A DNA stretch of 22,346 nt from positions 1 through 22,346 of the IMG/VR virus record IMGVR_UViG_3300022562_001595. One strand, given 5' to 3'. Shown here in pieces: positions 20,741 to 22,346 of this stretch. The translations under genes and the position numbers were made by a program. The stretch's first letter is position 1. Each line of letters starts with the position of its first letter. The stretch comes from a virus. The notes beneath the pieces are model-generated. The model worked only from the letters and a program-made list of their open reading frames with translations, had not been told where the DNA came from and did no database searches.

Positions 20741-22334
20741 CGGGATCGTTCTCCTGTGTCAAGTAATCTTCCTGCGGGGGCTGCTCAAGCTGTGTTGGCA
20801 CCTGATTATCCTGTCCCCCCACCTCTACCTCACGTCCTGCCGCATCCTCCACAATCTCCATCGCGGCTTCCTCTGGGATCTGGAGAAACAGGGAGACGAT
20901 CTTGGTCCCCGCCTCCGTCCCAATAGACCCCGTGGAGATCATGTTCAAAAACGTCGCCAAGGCCATCATTCCATTGGGATTATCAAGAATTTTTGACCTA
21001 GGTCCTACGTCGTTGATATCAGGGGGGAAGCCCAGCTCAGCACGAAACTCATTCTTGCTGATGTCTCCCTGGGCCCTGGCAGAGCGGAGATTGAGCCAAT
21101 AGAGCTGCTGGTCCGGGTACTCACAGTTCTCCCACCAGACCACCACCCGGCCTTTCCCGTCCATGGGGTCGGAAATGAAGCCTGATGTGCAGGAACTCAG
21201 CATTTCCAAGAAAGTGTTAACTCGTTTGCAGAAGCGGAGATGGATGTCCGCCACCTGTCTGGACCCACCAACCGAAACAGGCTCGCCCAAGATGTAGGGA
21301 TGGACACCAAAAGCTGAGAGAATGCGGGTCCGGATCTTGTCTTCTGACTTATCCCAGCCCATCTCGTTGTTGCTGGGAGCGATTCGCTCTATCTTCTCAA
21401 TCAATCCATCGACAATCGCCGGCTCCCCATAGTTCATCACACCGCCCATGATCTTCTTGATGGAGTTGAGGACCTGACGTCTCTGGGCATTAGACAGCCG
21501 TGGACGTAATCCCCCTCCTGGGGCTTCTGGATGAGGGTCTTTCCCTACAGTGACAACCGTGCCGTTAAACAGACCGTTCTCAAAGAACATCTGCTGGCTG
21601 GTCTGAATGTTTTCATCAATCTGAATTGCCCGATTCTGGCTGGTCGAAGGAGCCAAGGCTCTTAGAGGGTGCCCTGGGTCAGGCAGACGGGCCATCTTGA
21701 CATTCTCAGGACCCAGCCGAATCATGCTTTTCGGCTCGTTGGGATCTCCGACGTCAAATCCCTGAAACGCCCCATTTTCGTGAATCGGAGTCACCCAACT
21801 GGTGGGGAATGAGTAAATTTCCAGCTTGCCGGATTCCGTGTAGCCCCCTACCAGGTAGGCCCAACCGGTCAGATTCAAGCTGGCGACAAAGTTATAGGTC
21901 AACTCCCAGCGGGACTGGATAGGATTCGGCTTCTCCAACTGATCCAAAAGCGGATCATCAAAAAGAATCTCAAACTCCGTTACCGCCGCCTTGGATTCAA
22001 GTGATTTTGGCATGGAGCGGAGAACCCGCTTCTCCCTGCTCAGATAAGCGGCTCGTTCTTCTTCTCGCTTCCTGCTGCCCTTCAGTCGGGCTACCTGTAT
22101 GGGTTGTCCAGCCGCCTCTAGCGATAACGCATGAACCGCCGCATACAGCCAGCCCCGATACTGAGAATACTTATCCTGAGAGTTGCCGGACAAGTTAAAG
22201 GGAAAATACCCCTGCCCTGCAGATGAAGGGGTGGCCAACTCCATGCCGTAGGTCCGCTTCTGGGCAACAAACTGCTCTGCAGAACGCGACATGGCCTTGG
22301 TTAATTGAAGGGCATTTTCCAGAGCAGTTGACAT
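20724..22334 (-). CDS. Phage portal protein (HK97-type)
   Basis: 536 residues. Typical portal segments: YRGWLYAAVHALSLEAAGQP (about 59-78), LLDQLEKPNPIQSRWEL (129-145, the D.L..PNP..s..e motif), LTGWAYLVG (154-162), NGAFQGFDV, QMFFENGLFNGTVV (248-261) and GVHPYILGEPVSVGGSRQVA (346-365). The end is acidic and proline-rich. It forms the dodecameric ring at one capsid vertex for DNA entry and tail attachment. The terminase should lie to the right, outside the window. The ATG is 12 bp from the right edge, so its ribosome site is only partly visible (GATA before ATG). Unlike the usual order, six genes separate it from the protease. Confidence 0.92.
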   Translation of the reverse strand: MSTALENALQLTKAMSRSAEQFVAQKRTYGMELATPSSAGQGYFPFNLSGNSQDKYSQYRGWLYAAVHALSLEAAGQPIQVARLKGSRKREEERAAYLSREKRVLRSMPKSLESKAAVTEFEILFDDPLLDQLEKPNPIQSRWELTYNFVASLNLTGWAYLVGGYTESGKLEIYSFPTSWVTPIHENGAFQGFDVGDPNEPKSMIRLGPENVKMARLPDPGHPLRALAPSTSQNRAIQIDENIQTSQQMFFENGLFNGTVVTVGKDPHPEAPGGGLRPRLSNAQRRQVLNSIKKIMGGVMNYGEPAIVDGLIEKIERIAPSNNEMGWDKSEDKIRTRILSAFGVHPYILGEPVSVGGSRQVADIHLRFCKRVNTFLEMLSSCTSGFISDPMDGKGRVVVWWENCEYPDQQLYWLNLRSARAQGDISKNEFRAELGFPPDINDVGPRSKILDNPNGMMALATFLNMISTGSIGTEAGTKIVSLFLQIPEEAAMEIVEDAAGREVEVGGQDNQVPTQLEQPPQEDYLTQENDPDANDS

Positions 22335-22346
22335 TATCTAGTTTTC

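Noticed and set aside
1-22346. tRNA genes, integrase/attachment sites, diversity-generating retroelement
   Set aside because: I saw no cloverleaf, no integrase or reverse transcriptase motifs, and no adenine-biased template/variable repeat pair.

Overview
The window is part of a tailed double-stranded DNA phage (Caudoviricetes, siphovirus type), either free or integrated. It covers most of the structural (late) module, and almost every gene reads leftward on the minus strand with ATGA/TAATG-type overlaps. Fold-level markers are an HK97-type portal, a prohead protease, an HK97-fold major capsid protein, an HK97 gp10-like neck protein, a tail-tube-like protein, a chaperone pair with a lambda-like slippery site, and a tape measure protein. 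I see no contractile sheath, integrase, terminase, lysis or replication gene here. The host cannot be read from the sequence. The very long poly-serine tracts and the Cys-rich leader on the sugar-enzyme-like protein recall sequences I associate with Planctomycetes and related PVC-group genomes and their phages; this is a weak inference.

Layout in transcription order (right to left): portal (22334-20724); four small unknown genes, one a membrane protein (20740-19712); a 160-bp gap with a possible promoter and hairpin; a 728-residue protein with a ~370-residue serine tract (19551-17365); two small proteins (17355-16773); prohead protease with a Cys/acid-rich C-terminal extension (16763-15300); a hairpin leader; major capsid protein (15236-13659). 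Next comes an oppositely oriented HNH endonuclease gene (12474-13646) with its own promoter. It is followed on the minus strand by a remnant of a second, diverged capsid C-terminus and a probable terminator. The neck and tail block follows: connector candidate, gp10-like, tail terminator candidate, a second poly-Ser protein, tail tube, a small Cys-rich protein, chaperones G and T joined by a GGGAAAT frameshift site, tape measure, and three distal structural candidates (12237-3362).

The left end (1-3361) is an accessory cassette with a sugar or surface-modification flavour: a Cys-motif protein, a DUF115/sialyltransferase-like protein, a sugar-isomerase-type cupin, a half DnaJ-type zinc finger, a haloacid-dehalogenase-like HAD protein, and a GTG-started glycosyltransferase cut by the window edge. 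Two virion-module proteins carry long serine tracts and the same transcription unit ends in sugar-enzyme candidates. The most interesting inferred system is therefore a phage that glycosylates its own Ser-rich virion proteins. The strongest direct sequence observations are the capsid C-terminus swap next to the HNH gene and the -1 frameshift site in the tail chaperones.
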